Assembly: GCA_049340005.1 (NCBI GenBank)
Contig: JBMPIY010000001.1
Strand: one strand, 5' to 3'
DNA from: CAXBDP01 sp963974465
GTDB lineage: Bacteria; Bacteroidota; Bacteroidia; Cytophagales; Cyclobacteriaceae
DNA length: 64,000 bases
This document shows positions 26,523-37,600 of this stretch, in pieces. Position 1 is the stretch's first letter; each line of letters starts with the position of its first letter. Below the pieces are notes generated by a model that ran no database searches, was not told the DNA's origin, and worked only from the letters and a program-made list of their open reading frames with translations. A program made the position numbers and the translations under genes.

Positions 26523-29500
26523 ATGAGTAACAATTACCATTATCTAGCTAGGATAATCCGAGCTGGAGTATTTACAACATTATTCATGGCACTTTGCGCT
26601 GTTCCTTCTTTTGCGCAACAGGTTGATATGGATATGTTTAAAGCCATGAAAACTAGGGCCATTGGGCCTGCAGGTATGAGTGGCCGTATTACAGCAATCG
26701 ATGCTGTAGATGACAACCCAAACATCATTTATGCAGGTGCTGCATCTGGAGGTATTTGGAAATCTACAAGCGGTGGAGTTACTTGGAAGCCAATTTTTGA
26801 TAAAGAAAAAGTGCATTCCATTGGAGCTTTAGATATTTATCAAAAAAACCCAAGCATCATTTGGGTAGGAACAGGTGAAGGAAACCCTAGAAACTCCTTA
26901 AGTGGTGGTTATGGTGTTTACAGAAGTTTAGATGCTGGTGCAACGTGGGAACTTATGGGTCTTGAGGCTACTAGAAATGTCCACAGAATCATTATACATC
27001 CAGACAATCCTGACGTGGTTTATGTAGGTGCAATTGGTTCTCCATGGGGCACTCAAGAAGAACGTGGCGTTTATAGAACTGAAGATGGTGGAAAAACCTG
27101 GGAAAAAATCCTTTATGTTGATGAAAAAACAGGTGTTGGTGAAATGATAATGGATCCTAATAACCCAAATAAAATCTTTGTCAATATGTGGGAACACCTT
27201 AGAACACCTGATTTCTTTAAGTCTGGTGGACCAAGCTCTGGTTTGTATGTAACCCATGACGGAGGTGACAACTGGAAAAAATTAAATGCAGAAGAAAATG
27301 GGTTACCTAAAGGTGATCTTGGACGTATGGGTTTGGCTATTTCAGCAGCAAACAGCAATAAAGTTTATGCGCTTATCGAATCTTCCAAAAATGCTCTTTA
27401 TGTATCTGAAGATGGCGGCAATAAATTTGAAATGGTAAATGACAAAGGTGATATTGGTGATAGACCTTTTTATTACTTTGAAATTCATGCAAACCCTCAA
27501 AATGCGAATCAATTATACACTCTTTATTCTAGAGTAGGTGTAAGTATTGATGGAGGTAAATCATTCCAGCAATTACTTCCATACTCTGGCGTTCACCCTG
27601 ATCACCACGCATGGTATATCAACCCTAATGATCCTAATTTGATGTACAATGGAAATGATGGTGGATTTAACATTACTAGAGATGGTGGTAAATCTTGGTA
27701 TTTTGCTGAAGGCATTCCTGTAGGTCAATGGTACCATATCAATGTAGATAATCAAATGCCATATAATATCTATGGTGGTTTGCAAGATAACGGCTCTTGG
27801 GTAGGCCCTGCTTACGTATGGAAAAGAGGCGGTATCCGTAACACATACTGGCAAGAAGTAATGTTCGGTGATGGCTTTGATGCTATGGTCGATCAAACTA
27901 ATCCGAGATATGGCTATGCGATGTCGCAAGGTGGTAATGTTGCAAGATTCGATATCGAAACTGGCCATACACGCACTATTCGTCCTACTCACCCAGATAA
28001 AGATGTATTCTTGAGATTCAACTGGAATGCTGCAATGGCTCAAAACCCTCACAATCCAGCTGGAATTTACTATGGTAGCCAATTCCTACACAAGAGTTCG
28101 GATAGAGGTGATACTTGGGAAATTATTTCTCCAGACTTAACGACAAACAACCCTGATCTGCAAAGACAGAGTGAAACTGGAGGTTTGACTTTTGATATTA
28201 CAGGTGCAGAAAATAATACCACAATACTAGCTATTGCACCTAGCCCAGTAGATGAAAATGTAATTTGGGTTGGTACCGATGATGGCAATGTACAAGTAAC
28301 TCGCGATGGTGGTGAAACTTGGACTAATACAGTTTCAAAAATGCCAGGTTTACCAGCAGGCAGCTGGATTCCACAAATCCAAGCCTCTCGCTACAATGCT
28401 GGCGAAGTTTGGGTAATCGCTAACAATTACAGAAGAAATGATTTCACAGCCTACGCTTACAGAAGTAAAGATTACGGTCAAACTTGGGAGAGAATAGTTG
28501 ATGATAGCAAAGTTTGGGGTTATGCTCTTTCAATTGTTCAAGATCCAACTGAACCAAATTTAGTATTCCTAGGAACTGAATTTGGCTTGTATGTAAGTTT
28601 TGATAATGCTAAAACTTGGAACAAATGGACTCACGGCTATCCTGAAGCTGTATCTACTTATGATATGGTAATTCAAGAAAGAGAAGCTGATTTGGTAATT
28701 GGTACATTCGGTAGATCTATCTATGTATTGGATGATATCAGACCACTAAGAGAATATGCAAAACAAGGATCTGCATTGAAAAACTCAGCAATTGTTGCAG
28801 TAAAATCTCCTGACGCATACCAAGTAGAGCTAATTCAGCCTCATGGCGAACGTTTTGGTGCTGATGCACTATATGAAGGCGAAAATAGACAGAGCTTTGA
28901 TGGTTGGTTATCGTTCTTTGTGAATACACCAAAAGAACCAAAGGATGGTGTTAAATATGACTCCGTAACTGTATCTATCTTTAATTCTTCAGGAGAACAA
29001 ATCAGAACATTGAAATCAAAACCTGAGCAAGGATTAAATAGAATGTACTGGGGTTTAGATCGTAAAAGCACTTCAACGGTACAAGGTGGATTTGGTAGAG
29101 GATTCGGTGGAGGAGGTGGAGCTGCTTCCAGAAGGTTCTATGAACCAAGTGGTGGACCTGCACTTCCTGGTGAATACAAAATTGTATATACTTACGGTGA
29201 TCAAACCTCTGAAACATCTATTAAAATAGCAACAGATCCACGCATTTCAGTCAATATGAGTGATCTTATTGCCAAAGATAATTTTGCTAAAGAAGTTGAA
29301 GCTGTAGGTGAAACAGCTGGAAAAGCAATGCAAGAATTAGGAAAAGCTAGAACTACTATTGAAAAAGTATTGGCTTATGCAAGAGGTAATGACGATGAAG
29401 CTGCTAAGGAGCTCATGAAAGCATCGAATGATATTCAGAAAAAACTTGATAAGGTAAATGAAGCATTTAGTGGTCCTAGAAGTGAAGGACAAGGTATCGT

Positions 29501-29741
29501 AAGAAATCTATTCCCAACAACTATGGGGAGATTATTTACTCCTAGAAGCTATGCAGGCTCAAGTTACAGCGCCCCAGGAGCAACTGAACAAAGATTATTA
29601 GAACAAGCTAAAGAAGCTTTAGCTGAAGCTTTGGAAGTGGCGAATGAGTTCTTTGCTAATGATTGGAAAGCATATCGAGAAAAAGTAGAAAGTATAGATT
29701 TTAGCTTATTCTCAGATGTACCAACATTCAAAATTGACTAG
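26523..29741 (+). CDS. Large secreted beta-propeller (BNR/sortilin-like) protein
   Basis: 1072 residues with a signal peptide (LFMALCAVPSFAQQ, about 32). Many BNR/Asp-box repeats are visible: GGIWKSTSGGVTWKPIF, GVYRSLDAGATWELM, GVYRTEDGGKTWEKI, SGLYVTHDGGDNWKKL, NVQVTRDGGETWTN and AYRSKDYGQTWERI. These build the ten-bladed propeller of Vps10/sortilin-like glycosidase-fold proteins. A glycine-rich stretch (GGFGRGFGGGGGAASRRF) and a helical C-terminus follow. Genes of this kind are common in Bacteroidetes; the substrate is unknown. No octamer occurs in this 3.2-kb gene. It ends in its own terminator. Confidence 0.85.
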   Translation: MSNNYHYLARIIRAGVFTTLFMALCAVPSFAQQVDMDMFKAMKTRAIGPAGMSGRITAIDAVDDNPNIIYAGAASGGIWKSTSGGVTWKPIFDKEKVHSIGALDIYQKNPSIIWVGTGEGNPRNSLSGGYGVYRSLDAGATWELMGLEATRNVHRIIIHPDNPDVVYVGAIGSPWGTQEERGVYRTEDGGKTWEKILYVDEKTGVGEMIMDPNNPNKIFVNMWEHLRTPDFFKSGGPSSGLYVTHDGGDNWKKLNAEENGLPKGDLGRMGLAISAANSNKVYALIESSKNALYVSEDGGNKFEMVNDKGDIGDRPFYYFEIHANPQNANQLYTLYSRVGVSIDGGKSFQQLLPYSGVHPDHHAWYINPNDPNLMYNGNDGGFNITRDGGKSWYFAEGIPVGQWYHINVDNQMPYNIYGGLQDNGSWVGPAYVWKRGGIRNTYWQEVMFGDGFDAMVDQTNPRYGYAMSQGGNVARFDIETGHTRTIRPTHPDKDVFLRFNWNAAMAQNPHNPAGIYYGSQFLHKSSDRGDTWEIISPDLTTNNPDLQRQSETGGLTFDITGAENNTTILAIAPSPVDENVIWVGTDDGNVQVTRDGGETWTNTVSKMPGLPAGSWIPQIQASRYNAGEVWVIANNYRRNDFTAYAYRSKDYGQTWERIVDDSKVWGYALSIVQDPTEPNLVFLGTEFGLYVSFDNAKTWNKWTHGYPEAVSTYDMVIQEREADLVIGTFGRSIYVLDDIRPLREYAKQGSALKNSAIVAVKSPDAYQVELIQPHGERFGADALYEGENRQSFDGWLSFFVNTPKEPKDGVKYDSVTVSIFNSSGEQIRTLKSKPEQGLNRMYWGLDRKSTSTVQGGFGRGFGGGGGAASRRFYEPSGGPALPGEYKIVYTYGDQTSETSIKIATDPRISVNMSDLIAKDNFAKEVEAVGETAGKAMQELGKARTTIEKVLAYARGNDDEAAKELMKASNDIQKKLDKVNEAFSGPRSEGQGIVRNLFPTTMGRLFTPRSYAGSSYSAPGATEQRLLEQAKEALAEALEVANEFFANDWKAYREKVESIDFSLFSDVPTFKID

Positions 29742-29762
29742 GAAAAACTTATTACAATGTTT

Positions 29763-29799
29763 AAAAAAAAGCTTCAGGGTCATTCCTGAAGCTTTTTTT
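29763..29799 (+). terminator. Terminator of the beta-propeller protein gene
   Basis: GCTTCAGG (29771-29778) pairs with CCTGAAGC (29785-29792), with flanking A and T runs that extend the stem. Confidence 0.9.
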
Positions 29800-29973
29800 G
29801 TTTCAAACCGTATAACTTAACTAAAAGCATTCTTTTGCTTTGAATACATATAATAATGACTAAAGTATAGCTCTTGTATATAAAATAAAAGACTTTAATA
29901 CCCTTTTACAAAACATTTGTTAGAGTTATTTTTTTAACTGAAGTTTATTTAAATCATAACAACATGTGATATA

Positions 29974-32562
29974 ATGTTGGAGCAAGATGAAAATATAAAC
30001 CACAAAATTGAAGAGTCTAAAAGAGTTACTTTCAAAATTTGGGCAATCCTATTAGTTTCTTTCTCTACAATCTTCATTGTTTTCTTTCTTAATTATGCCA
30101 ACTTCCAAAACCTATCAAACTCACTCGATAATTTGAGTCAGCCCAATAATAAACTAAACTTAATAAATGAAATATTCCAAGATATAGCAGAGGCTGACAA
30201 TCAAATTCAAAGTTATATCCTAACAAATGATAGCTCATCTTGGAATGACTTTAATAAAAGTGTTCAAGAAGCTCTAGAAAATATTAATTCATTAACATAC
30301 TTAATTGGCAATGATAGTATTCAGAAAAAAAGGATTGACTCACTTAAAACCCTATTTAACGATAAACGGGCATCTTTAGAGGATTATCTTCAAATAAAAA
30401 GGCAACAGCAGTCTAGATTATTCTCAAATGAGATTCTAAGTCAAATAGCTGACCAGCTTAATGATACTGCATTCATTGAGAGGGAACTTATGCGAAGTGA
30501 TATTATAACAGGAACTCCCGTTAAAAATGATACTCTTCCAAATCTATCTTTTCCTGATAATTATAAAGGCCTAGGTGGCTTTGTTCGTAAAGTTTATAAT
30601 ACGAAAAATGATCAAGAACTTGAATATACTTATGATGTTTTAATTGACACTAGTATAATAAGAGACTATTTCCCAGATACAACCCTACTTGCTGTAAAAG
30701 GAATTCTTAACAGAGTCATGGATGCTGAAGCAAATTTTAGGGATGACCTTAAAAAGACAGAACTAGCATTTCTGAAGAATGATGAAATATTTTTAGAAAA
30801 TATTAAGAGCATTATAAACTTAATTAAGCAACAAGAAGAAAGTACTACTGATTTGAGCAAGTTGCAGGCAAAATCAGATGCTGAAACTTCTAATTTCACC
30901 ATTTTAATTACTGGAATTGTTGGCCTGCTACTTAGTGGAGCATTAGCATTCTTTATCCTATTGGATTTCAATAAATCCAGTCAACTTCGAAGGCAACTTA
31001 TACAGCAAAAAGAAAAAGCTGAAAAGCTAGCTAAAATAAAAGAACAGTTTCTAGCAAATATGAGTCATGAGATCAGGACTCCTTTACATAACGTAATTGG
31101 GTTTTCTTCTTTGCTAAACTATACTTCATTAGATGAAAAACAAAAAAGTTATCTAGATGCAATCAGTAAATCCAATCTGTATTTAAAGGATTTGCTCGAT
31201 AGTATTTTAGATAATAGTAAAATTGAAAGTGGCAAAATTGAACTCGTCAACAAACCTTTTAATTTTAATCAATTACTTGAAGAGTTGAGAAATGTTTTTT
31301 CATATTCAGTATTAGAAAAGGACATAGATTTTGCTTGCAATTTCCCTGATGAATTAGATCAATACTATATTATTGGAGATCATTTAAGATTGAAACAAGT
31401 CTTAAATAATCTTTTACACAATGCTGTAAAATTTACGAACCAGGGATATATTAAGCTAAAGGTAAGCACAGTTTTTTTGACTGACAGATGTAAACTTTCA
31501 ATCATAGTATCAGATTCTGGAATGGGTATTTCAGATGAAAACATAAATAAAATATTCAACCTATTTGAGCAAGAAAACTCATCTATACATCAAAATTTTG
31601 GAGGCACGGGCTTAGGGCTTTCAATTGCTAAAGGATTTGTAGAAATGATGGGAGGTACCATTACAGTTGAAAGCGAAGAAGGAAAAGGAACTGACTTTTA
31701 TATTCATTTATCCTTTCCATATATTAAAGCTCCCACAAAAGAGATTGAACTCAATAGCTCAGAAAAGAAATATTTTCAAAGTGTATCGATACTACTTATT
31801 GAAGATAACGAGTGGAATGCACTATTATTCAAAGAGTTAATTGATGATAAAGTTAATAGCTTACATATTTTTAATAATGGGCAAGAAGCAATTGATTGGT
31901 TAACTCAAGAGAATAATAGTACTGATATCATATTTACAGATATTAACATGCCAGTAATGGATGGATATGAATTCCTAAATTTTGCAAAAAAAATAAACAT
32001 TCAAGTGCCTATTGTGGCAATTACAGCTCATAAAACAAAAAGTGATCTAACAAAACTAAAAACAGAAGGGTTTGATCAAGTATGTAGTAAACCATTCCAG
32101 TTAATTGATATTGATAATATCCTTAACCTGTATTTTAACTCTGACCCTGAAAAGTATAACCCGGCAATGCCAAAAAATAGCAATGGAACCAATAATCAAA
32201 AACTCAATAATAACTTTGGTTTTGACTTTAGTACCATTAACGACTTTGCTGTTAATGATGAGTTAGTATTTTTGAATTTGCTAGAAGAACTAATAAATAA
32301 CAACGAGAAGCAATTAGCGAAGCTAAAATTAGCTATACAATCAAATGATTATGAACAAATTGTTTTTTGCTGCCATCAAATGAAGACAACCTATGATAAT
32401 CTTAGTTTGGTAAATATTAGTGAAGACTTAGAAACAATTGAACTGATGAACAAACTTGGTAATGCACAAAAGGTAGTCAGCAAAGCCCAAGAAATCCTCC
32501 CGCATTTAATGGCAATTCTTGATCAGCTCAAAATGTTTAAGCGTCAATATCGAACTTCTTAA
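29974..32562 (+). CDS. Hybrid sensor histidine kinase (HisKA-HATPase-REC-Hpt)
   Basis: 862 residues. Two membrane segments (about 24-45 and 308-332) bracket a helical periplasmic sensor. The HisKA box FLANMSHEIRTPLHNVIGFS has the phospho-histidine at 365. The ATPase domain shows NLLHNAVKFTNQG, DSGMGIS and GGTGLGLSIAKGFVEMMGG. A receiver follows with Asp 656 in TDINMPVMDGYEF, then an Hpt domain with His 801 in CCHQMKTTYDNL. The full relay is therefore in one chain. It converges on the sigma-54 regulator with a 26-bp overlap, which makes that regulator a likely but unproven output. An octamer in antisense lies at 32496-32503. Confidence 0.93.
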   Translation: MLEQDENINHKIEESKRVTFKIWAILLVSFSTIFIVFFLNYANFQNLSNSLDNLSQPNNKLNLINEIFQDIAEADNQIQSYILTNDSSSWNDFNKSVQEALENINSLTYLIGNDSIQKKRIDSLKTLFNDKRASLEDYLQIKRQQQSRLFSNEILSQIADQLNDTAFIERELMRSDIITGTPVKNDTLPNLSFPDNYKGLGGFVRKVYNTKNDQELEYTYDVLIDTSIIRDYFPDTTLLAVKGILNRVMDAEANFRDDLKKTELAFLKNDEIFLENIKSIINLIKQQEESTTDLSKLQAKSDAETSNFTILITGIVGLLLSGALAFFILLDFNKSSQLRRQLIQQKEKAEKLAKIKEQFLANMSHEIRTPLHNVIGFSSLLNYTSLDEKQKSYLDAISKSNLYLKDLLDSILDNSKIESGKIELVNKPFNFNQLLEELRNVFSYSVLEKDIDFACNFPDELDQYYIIGDHLRLKQVLNNLLHNAVKFTNQGYIKLKVSTVFLTDRCKLSIIVSDSGMGISDENINKIFNLFEQENSSIHQNFGGTGLGLSIAKGFVEMMGGTITVESEEGKGTDFYIHLSFPYIKAPTKEIELNSSEKKYFQSVSILLIEDNEWNALLFKELIDDKVNSLHIFNNGQEAIDWLTQENNSTDIIFTDINMPVMDGYEFLNFAKKINIQVPIVAITAHKTKSDLTKLKTEGFDQVCSKPFQLIDIDNILNLYFNSDPEKYNPAMPKNSNGTNNQKLNNNFGFDFSTINDFAVNDELVFLNLLEELINNNEKQLAKLKLAIQSNDYEQIVFCCHQMKTTYDNLSLVNISEDLETIELMNKLGNAQKVVSKAQEILPHLMAILDQLKMFKRQYRTS

Positions 32563-33946
32563 TTTTTTGATAAAGCGTAGTTCTATCTATATTAAGTTGC
32601 TTTGCTGCTTTTGATTTATTGTATTTATTTTCTTTTAATATCCTAATAATCAACTCCTTTTCGTTCAATTCCTGCATATACTTCAAATCTGTAATTTCAG
32701 ATGAATTACTATTAGACCTTGATTCATTTGATTGTTCATTTTGATTTTTGTCTACCTCTATCGGATTACTCTGGCTTTTATCTGGTGAAATTAATCCTTT
32801 TGGTAAATGGTCAATAGTAATTGTATCTCCTTGACTTAAAAGCACTGCTCGTTTGATAATGTTCTTTAATTCTCTTAAGTTTCCAGGCCAAGAATAGCTT
32901 TCTAAAGTACTGAGTGCCGTACTGTCTATATTGTTTACAATTTTATCTAATTCCTCAGATGCCTCATTTATAAAAAAGGAAATAAACTTATTCAAATCAG
33001 CACCCCTGTTTCGTAAAGCTGGGACATTTAATTCAAATTCGTTTATCCGATGCAAGAGATCATTTCTAAAATTACCTTCATTTATAGCAGAAGCAATATT
33101 TTCATTAGTTGCTGCAATTAATCTCACATCTACTTTTATATCCTTCTCGCTTCCTACTCTTCTTACAACCTTTTCCTGAATAGTTCGAAGTAACTGAATT
33201 TGCACATCAATTGGCAGGTTACCCACTTCATCTAAAAATAACGTGCCTCCATTAGCTAATTCAAAAAGTCCCTTTTTGTCTATCGTTGCACCAGTAAATG
33301 CCCCTTTTACATGCCCAAATAGCTCACTAGCTGCCAATTCCTTGGATAAGACACCGCAATCTAAAGCAATAAATCTCTGAGAAGCTCTTTTGCTTTTCTC
33401 GTGCAATGCCCTCGCAACATATTCTTTACCCGTACCGCTTTCGCCAAGTATAAGCACACTCATCCGCGTAGGAGCTACTAATTCTACATACTCCCATAAC
33501 TTTTTTGCTTCTTCAGTAGTGCCAACTATATATTGTATTTGTTTACTCTTTTTAGGTTCCTGTTTAGATTCAACCCTTGTCGCAGACTGTTTATTCAGAG
33601 CCTTATTAACAATCACCAAAAATTCGTCAGGAATTAATGGCTTACTTACAAATTCAAATGCCCCAAATTTTATGGAATTAACAGCCGTCCGAACATCTGC
33701 ATAATTAGTAATAAGAATTACAGGAAGTTCAGGTTTTTTGAACTTAATAGTTTTGATCAGCTCCAACCCATCCATGCCAGGCAAACGAAAATCTGTTAGC
33801 ACTAAATCAAATGACTCCTGTTCTATTTCAAGCAATGCCGTATTTGCAGAATGTGCCGATACTACTTGAAAATTATTTCGCTCCAAAAAATGCGAAAGCA
33901 TTTTATTGAAAGCCGGATCATCATCTATTACCAATACTCTTTTCAT
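32537..33946 (-). CDS. NtrC-family sigma-54-dependent response regulator
   Basis: 469 residues. The receiver domain has Asp 52 in DLVLTDFRLPGMDGL. The AAA+ domain has Walker A GESGTGKE, the sigma-54 contact loop GAFTGA, and Walker B FLDEVGNLP. A Fis-type helix-turn-helix ends the protein (NKSKAAKQLNIDRTTLYQKI). It should activate RpoN-dependent promoters when phosphorylated. A TAAATTTG at 33954-33961 (minus) may be its -7 element. Its 3' end overlaps the hybrid kinase gene, which suggests functional pairing. Confidence 0.95.
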   Translation of the reverse strand: MKRVLVIDDDPAFNKMLSHFLERNNFQVVSAHSANTALLEIEQESFDLVLTDFRLPGMDGLELIKTIKFKKPELPVILITNYADVRTAVNSIKFGAFEFVSKPLIPDEFLVIVNKALNKQSATRVESKQEPKKSKQIQYIVGTTEEAKKLWEYVELVAPTRMSVLILGESGTGKEYVARALHEKSKRASQRFIALDCGVLSKELAASELFGHVKGAFTGATIDKKGLFELANGGTLFLDEVGNLPIDVQIQLLRTIQEKVVRRVGSEKDIKVDVRLIAATNENIASAINEGNFRNDLLHRINEFELNVPALRNRGADLNKFISFFINEASEELDKIVNNIDSTALSTLESYSWPGNLRELKNIIKRAVLLSQGDTITIDHLPKGLISPDKSQSNPIEVDKNQNEQSNESRSNSNSSEITDLKYMQELNEKELIIRILKENKYNKSKAAKQLNIDRTTLYQKIKKFDIDA

Positions 33947-33992
33947 ATTTCAACAAATTTAAGACAATCATTCAATTCTCTTATAAACGAAA

Positions 33993-34024
33993 GAGGCTGC
34001 CTCATAATTGAGACAGCCTCTTTT
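33993..34024 (-). terminator. Terminator of the small secreted protein gene
   Basis: GAGGCTGCCTC pairs with GAGACAGCCTC (one mismatch, 6-base loop), with TTTT outside. It sits 26 bp past the stop of the 101-residue gene and upstream of the sigma-54 regulator. Confidence 0.75.
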
Positions 34025-34050
34025 CACTTTTTAGCTAAAGCTATTATTGA

Positions 34051-34356
34051 TTACTCCATCATTTCATCTTCTACTTTGGTCTTACTTATTTCGGTCCCAG
34101 CAGAATCAAATACAATGGCCCACTTTATCTCTTCAATAGTAACTACAAATTCATAATTTAGACCTTCATCTGTTGGCACAGAATAGATTACATTTACTGC
34201 TTCAGCATCGTATTTTTCAACAAAAGCATCTTTCACTACCTCTGGAACTGCATCCATTTCAATTTTTGTTTTTTCTTGAAATGCAGCTGTAAAAGTAGCT
34301 GCAAATGATGCTGTTACAAATAATGCTAATAGTAATGTTACTGCTAACTTTTTCAT
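34051..34356 (-). CDS. Small secreted PepSY-like protein
   Basis: 101 residues with a signal peptide (KLAVTLLLALFVTASFA). The mature part, VPEVVKDAFVEKYDAEAVNV then a central acidic strand EFVVTIEEIKWAIVFDSAG, has the shape of the small PepSY-like/DUF2874 proteins that are common in Bacteroidetes periplasm. Their role is uncertain. It is a single gene with a terminator and an upstream palindrome at 34390-34410. Confidence 0.65.
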   Translation of the reverse strand: MKKLAVTLLLALFVTASFAATFTAAFQEKTKIEMDAVPEVVKDAFVEKYDAEAVNVIYSVPTDEGLNYEFVVTIEEIKWAIVFDSAGTEISKTKVEDEMME

Positions 34357-34389
34357 GATAATAAAATTTAAGTTTTAATAAATTGATTT

Positions 34390-34410
34390 GTCGTAGTATA
34401 TACATACGAC
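34390..34410. promoter_or_regulatory. 21-bp palindrome upstream of the small secreted protein gene
   Basis: GTCGTA and TACGAC arms surround GTATATACA. It lies 34 bp upstream of the start codon and could be an operator. Only symmetry and position support this. Confidence 0.3.
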
Positions 34411-34544
34411 ATTCCAAAAATCATCAGCTAACATTATCACCTGATTATCAGCATTTTAAATATAATTTATTCATTTAAGACTAAAATTTTATTGTTTGTA
34501 AGTAAAACAAAGTGTAGGATTTCACAACAGTTTGTCGATAAAAA

Positions 34545-34577
34545 AATGCGGGAGGATGCATTTATCCCTCCCGCATT
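34545..34577 (-). terminator. Terminator of the RND efflux operon, built from two GCGGGAGG octamers
   Basis: AAATGCGGGAGG at 34544-34555 faces its complement CCTCCCGCATTT at 34567-34578, with an 11-base loop and an A run outside that becomes the U tract of the minus-strand transcript. It starts 43 bp beyond the RND stop. Both arms are copies of the dispersed octamer with the same flanking T and AT bases. Confidence 0.75.
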
Positions 34578-34620
34578 TCCAGCATATAATTAATACACTT
34601 AAATTAATGGCAATAGAAAA

Positions 34621-37600
34621 TTAAACTAAGTGATGCAACTTCTTCTCTTCTAACTGTGCCGTTTCATGCTCTAGCTGTTCCATAGTCTTTTCTTCCAATT
34701 CAATTTTCGTGGACTTATCCCATCCAAATTTAGCCAATACTCTATCGAACAAATAGTATATAATTGGTACAACAATAAGTGTTAGAAACATTGAGCTAGT
34801 TAATCCACCAATTAATGCCCATGCCAAACCATTTTTAGATGCAGCAACGGCTCCTCCTGCGAGTGCGATAGGCAACATTCCAATTACCATTGCAAGTGTT
34901 GTCATCAATATAGGTCTAAACCGTATTCTGATTGCTTCTATTAGTGCTTCTTTTACTGGCATCCCTTCCTCTTTCATTTTATTTGTAAAGTCTACTACCA
35001 ATATTGCATTTTTAGCTACTAGACCAATCATCATAATTATCCCTAGAATTGAAAAAATACTCAATGTTTCGGCGGCAAGTGCTAAAGCTAATAAAGCTCC
35101 AATGATGGCTAAAGGAATAGAAAATAATACAACAAAAGGATATACATAACTGTCATAAAGGGCAACCATTATCAAATACATAAATATGATTGAAGCAAGC
35201 AATGCTAATCCTAAAGTACCAAATCCCTCAGATTGATTTTTCAAATCTCCTTCGTAGGAAATGCTGATTCCTTCTGGAATTTCAATATTGCCTAATCTCT
35301 CTTGAATCTCTGCACCAACTGATCCTGAAGGTCTCCCAACAACAAATGAATTTACATTAAGCGAAGTCATTCGATCGGTCCGCTCAAGTTTTGATGGGCC
35401 AGTAGATTGATTGATTACACCAAATTGTCCTAGACGAATTAGTTCTCCAAATGAGTTTACAAATGACAAATTTGCAATATCAGATACATTTTTTCGATCA
35501 AATTCATCTAAGCGAATATTGATATCATAGTTATTAATTCCATCACGGAATTCTGCATCCGTATTACCACTAAAGGCGATTTGCATTCCAATTCCAACAC
35601 TTTCGAGCGTCAAGCCTAAGTTTGCCATCTTAGCCCTATCTATTTGCACTTCAATTTCAGGATTTCCTCCCTCAACTGATGTCTCTATATCTGTAGTGCC
35701 TTTTACCAACATAACTTCTTCGACCACTTTTTCAGAGAAATCAAGTAGACCCTCTAAGTTTGCTCCTGACAACACAATTTGAATGGGTGCTTGACTTGTA
35801 CCAACCATCCCAACTGGAACTGGAGTTATTTTAACACCAGGAATTTCGCTTTCCAATTCAGCCTTAACAATACGACTAAACTTCTGCGTGCTAAAGTCGC
35901 GTTCTTCAACATTTACTAAAGCTACGAATACCTCTGCTTCATAGGCAGTATTTTGACCTTCTTGGGAGTTTGAAGTTGCACCAATAGTGGTAAATATCTT
36001 TGTTATTTCAGGGTAGTTTTTCAAATACTCCTCAACTTTTGCTGTGGCTAAATTGGTTTGCTCCACAGTCGCATTTTTTGGCAATTCCAATTGGAAATTA
36101 ACTTCTCCACGATCTCCAGAACCAATAAACTCACTCCCTATATAGCCCGCTGGTATTAGCATTACTGATCCAATAAATGCAAATAACGCAAGTGTTATCA
36201 CTATAAACTTGTGGCCAAATGCCCATTGCAATACACTTGTGAAAGTATCTATTACTCGATCTAATAATCTTTCAAAGCCCAAGATAAACCGTCCAAAAAT
36301 ATTAGTGTTAGAAACGTGCTCTAATCTTGAAAATCTACTTGCTAGTAAAGGGATTAATGTAAATGCTACAAATAAACTTATTAATGTTGCCACAGCTACT
36401 ACTACAGCAAACTGCCTCAAAATATCTGACACTAAACCTGACGAAAGTGAAAGTGGAACAAATACGACGACAATCACAAGAGTAATAGACACAACAGTAC
36501 TTCCTATTTCCCTTATCCCATCATAGGCGGCCTGTGCAGCCTTTTTACCCATTTCCATGTGTCGGTGAATATTCTCAATTACAACAATAGCGTCATCAAC
36601 CAATATCCCAACAACAAGTGATAGAGCCATTAGTGACATTAGATTGAGAGAAAAGCCAAATAGATATATTGCAATGAATGTAGCAACTAATGAAGCTGGA
36701 ATTGAGACCATTACGATAATAGCATTCCTAAAACTATGTAGAAATAGGAGCATCACTATCGCAACCAAAATAATTGCTATTATCAAATCATGTAGTACGG
36801 AATCTGCTGCTTCTAGAGTAAAGTCAGAAGAATCATTCGCTATATTAAATTTTAACCCAATGTTAGCATAAGTTTTTTCTAATTCAGCAATTGTAACCTT
36901 AGTTTGTCCACTAACCTCAACTGCGTTTGCATCTGATTGCTTTTGAATAGTTATACCAACTGATGCTTCAGAATTTATACGATTCAATACTTTTATCTCC
37001 TTTTGAGAATCCTGCACTTCTGCTAAATCACTAAGTCGAATAATCCCTTTAGGATCTTCTTGTATCACAAGGTCACGTAACTCATTCAAAGACTGATATT
37101 TTCCTGACAATCTGATTTGAGTTTGGCCATTAATATCTTTAATTTGCCCTGTCGGAAAATCTAAATTTGAATTAATAATCCGCTGCTGCACTTGAAAAAT
37201 AGATATTCCATAGGCCTCCAATTTGTTTGCATCAATATTCACTTTCACCTCTCGCTCTTGACCTCCTAACACTTTGACTTGTGCAACACCTTGAACTCTC
37301 GAGAATAATGGTTTGATTTGATTGTCAATCAAATCATAAAACTCGGTAGCTGGAATATTTGCTGTTGCCCCCATTTTCATTATAGGCAAATCATCGAAAT
37401 CGAATTTACCTAATGTAGGCGGATCTGCGTCTTCAGGCAATTGTGATAGAATAGCGTTTACTTTACGCTGAGCATCTTGTAAACTTAAATCTACATTGCT
37501 GCCTTGTCGTAATTGTATCGTTATAATTGAAAAGCTTTCTTGTGATACGCTCTTGATTGATTCCACATTTTCAAGAGATGATATCGCGTCTTCTATTTCT

